Shown here piece after piece: positions 63,515-64,000 of a DNA stretch of 64,000 bases. How positions within the stretch are numbered: position 1 is the first letter of the stretch; every line of letters starts with the position of its first letter. The DNA comes from Sinorhizobium fredii USDA 257 (GTDB lineage Bacteria > Pseudomonadota > Alphaproteobacteria > Rhizobiales > Rhizobiaceae). The DNA lies in NCBI RefSeq assembly GCF_000265205.3, contig NC_018000.1:3968001-4032000 (forward strand). Direction: 5' to 3'. The notes beneath the pieces were generated by a model, which was given only the letters and a program-made list of their open reading frames with translations, made no database searches and had not been told where the DNA came from. Both the position numbers and the translations under genes were made by a program.

Positions 63515-64000
63515 TTATCGGACCATCAAGACCGGCATGGCTGGTGCGTCGATCATCGCCTTGGTTACTCCGCCGAATACCCTCTCGCGGATGCGCGAGT
63601 GCCCATAGGCGCCGATCACGATCAGGTCGGCCGAAGTGTCGCGTGCGTGCTTGGCGAGTACCTCTTCGACTGCGCGGCCGGCACTCGGAAGCCGGTCGAC
63701 TGTCACTTTGACGCCGTGGCGTGCAAGATACGCGGCGACATCGGCGCCCGGTTCTTCGCCGTTCTTGGTCCTTGGATCGACGAGCACCAGGTTCACGCCC
63801 TCGGCGTTTCTCATCATGTCCAGCGCCTCGCGGGCGGCCCTTGCGGACTCGATGGTCGAGTTCCACGCCAGGAGGATGTTCTTCGGCTGCAAGGTGGCTG
63901 ACCCAAGATCCGAAGCGAGCAGGACCGGCCGTGCCGAATAGAAGAGAGCACCTTCTATAACTCCCCGCCGGAGGAGCTCATCTACCCCTAGACTTGTGCC
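63515..64000 (-). CDS. Universal stress protein, partial (start beyond window)
   Basis: The minus-strand frame is open from the stop at 63515 to the last base of the window, so at least 161 residues are present and the start lies to the right. After a piece like GALFYSARPVLLASD, which fits the end of a first Usp domain, a second Usp domain begins PKNILLAWNSTIESARAARE and contains the nucleotide-binding GAYGHSRIRERVFGG and the last strand MPVLMVR. Two-domain Usp proteins of this type are often induced under low oxygen by FNR/FixK regulators. A supposed start at 63892 is only an internal TTG. Confidence 0.88.
   Translation of the reverse strand, partial: GTSLGVDELLRRGVIEGALFYSARPVLLASDLGSATLQPKNILLAWNSTIESARAAREALDMMRNAEGVNLVLVDPRTKNGEEPGADVAAYLARHGVKVTVDRLPSAGRAVEEVLAKHARDTSADLIVIGAYGHSRIRERVFGGVTKAMIDAPAMPVLMVR

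Noticed and set aside
63515..63892. Complete one-domain universal stress protein starting at 63892
   Set aside because: The proposed start is an internal TTG; the frame stays open to the window edge and shows the end of another Usp domain.

Overview
The window reads as a Rhizobiaceae genome, most likely Sinorhizobium/Ensifer or a close relative. GC content is high, gene layouts are alphaproteobacterial, and from 28 kb to the right edge the gene content and order closely resemble what I recall of the denitrification region of the Sinorhizobium meliloti symbiotic megaplasmid (adh, ubiTUV, ubiD/ubiX, nnrU, norEFCBQD, hemN, nnrS, nirKV, nnrR, azu, napEFDABC). The first 6.8 kb is housekeeping sequence that is normally chromosomal: the end of a suf iron-sulfur operon (sufD-sufS-sufT-like-sufA) facing a glycine cleavage operon (gcvT-gcvH-gcvP) that is preceded by a tandem glycine riboswitch.

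Layout. 1-2.4 kb: suf genes. 2.4-7.1 kb: gcvTHP on the minus strand with its riboswitch. 7.2-14.5 kb: a DUF2946 protein, a YcnI-PCuAC copper-binding fusion, an alpha/beta hydrolase, three very small lipoproteins, a broken acetyltransferase, the trehalose genes otsB-otsA and a 54-residue membrane protein. 15.0-22.7 kb: a decayed short-chain dehydrogenase next to a Tn7-like transposition module (TniQ/TnsD, TniB/TnsC, a DDE transposase, a TnsA-like protein and a small leading gene), all on the minus strand, followed by about 1.1 kb without a recognisable gene. 23-28 kb: accessory genes showing decay (YihY with a shifted N-terminus, an AcoR-like regulator, a divergent VapC/Phd-type pair, an AAA remnant and a DUF1275 permease-like protein). 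28.2-46.6 kb: alcohol dehydrogenase, oxygen-independent ubiquinone genes, NO reductase, hemN and a DUF2249/membrane/DUF59 block. 46.9-52.5 kb: cytochrome P450, nhaA, a frameshifted DUF2267 gene, a DUF1476 protein and hypotheticals. 53.0-63.5 kb: nnrS, nirK-nirV, nnrR, pseudoazurin and napEFDABC. The window ends inside a universal stress protein gene.

How the genes work together. NapABC reduces nitrate to nitrite in the periplasm. NirK, fed by pseudoazurin, makes NO, and NorCB reduces NO to N2O, with NorQ/NorD/NorE/NorF for assembly. HemN supplies haem without oxygen, and UbiT/U/V with UbiD/UbiX would keep ubiquinone synthesis running without oxygen to feed NapC. NnrR, a Crp/FNR-family NO sensor, is encoded inside the cluster, and TTG-N8-CAA half-palindromes lie in front of nearly every transcription unit. 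No N2O reductase (nos) genes are in the window. Several single-base or small deletions (YihY, DUF2267, GNAT, YbaN/DUF454, possibly TnsA) mark the accessory stretch as decaying, unless they are assembly errors.
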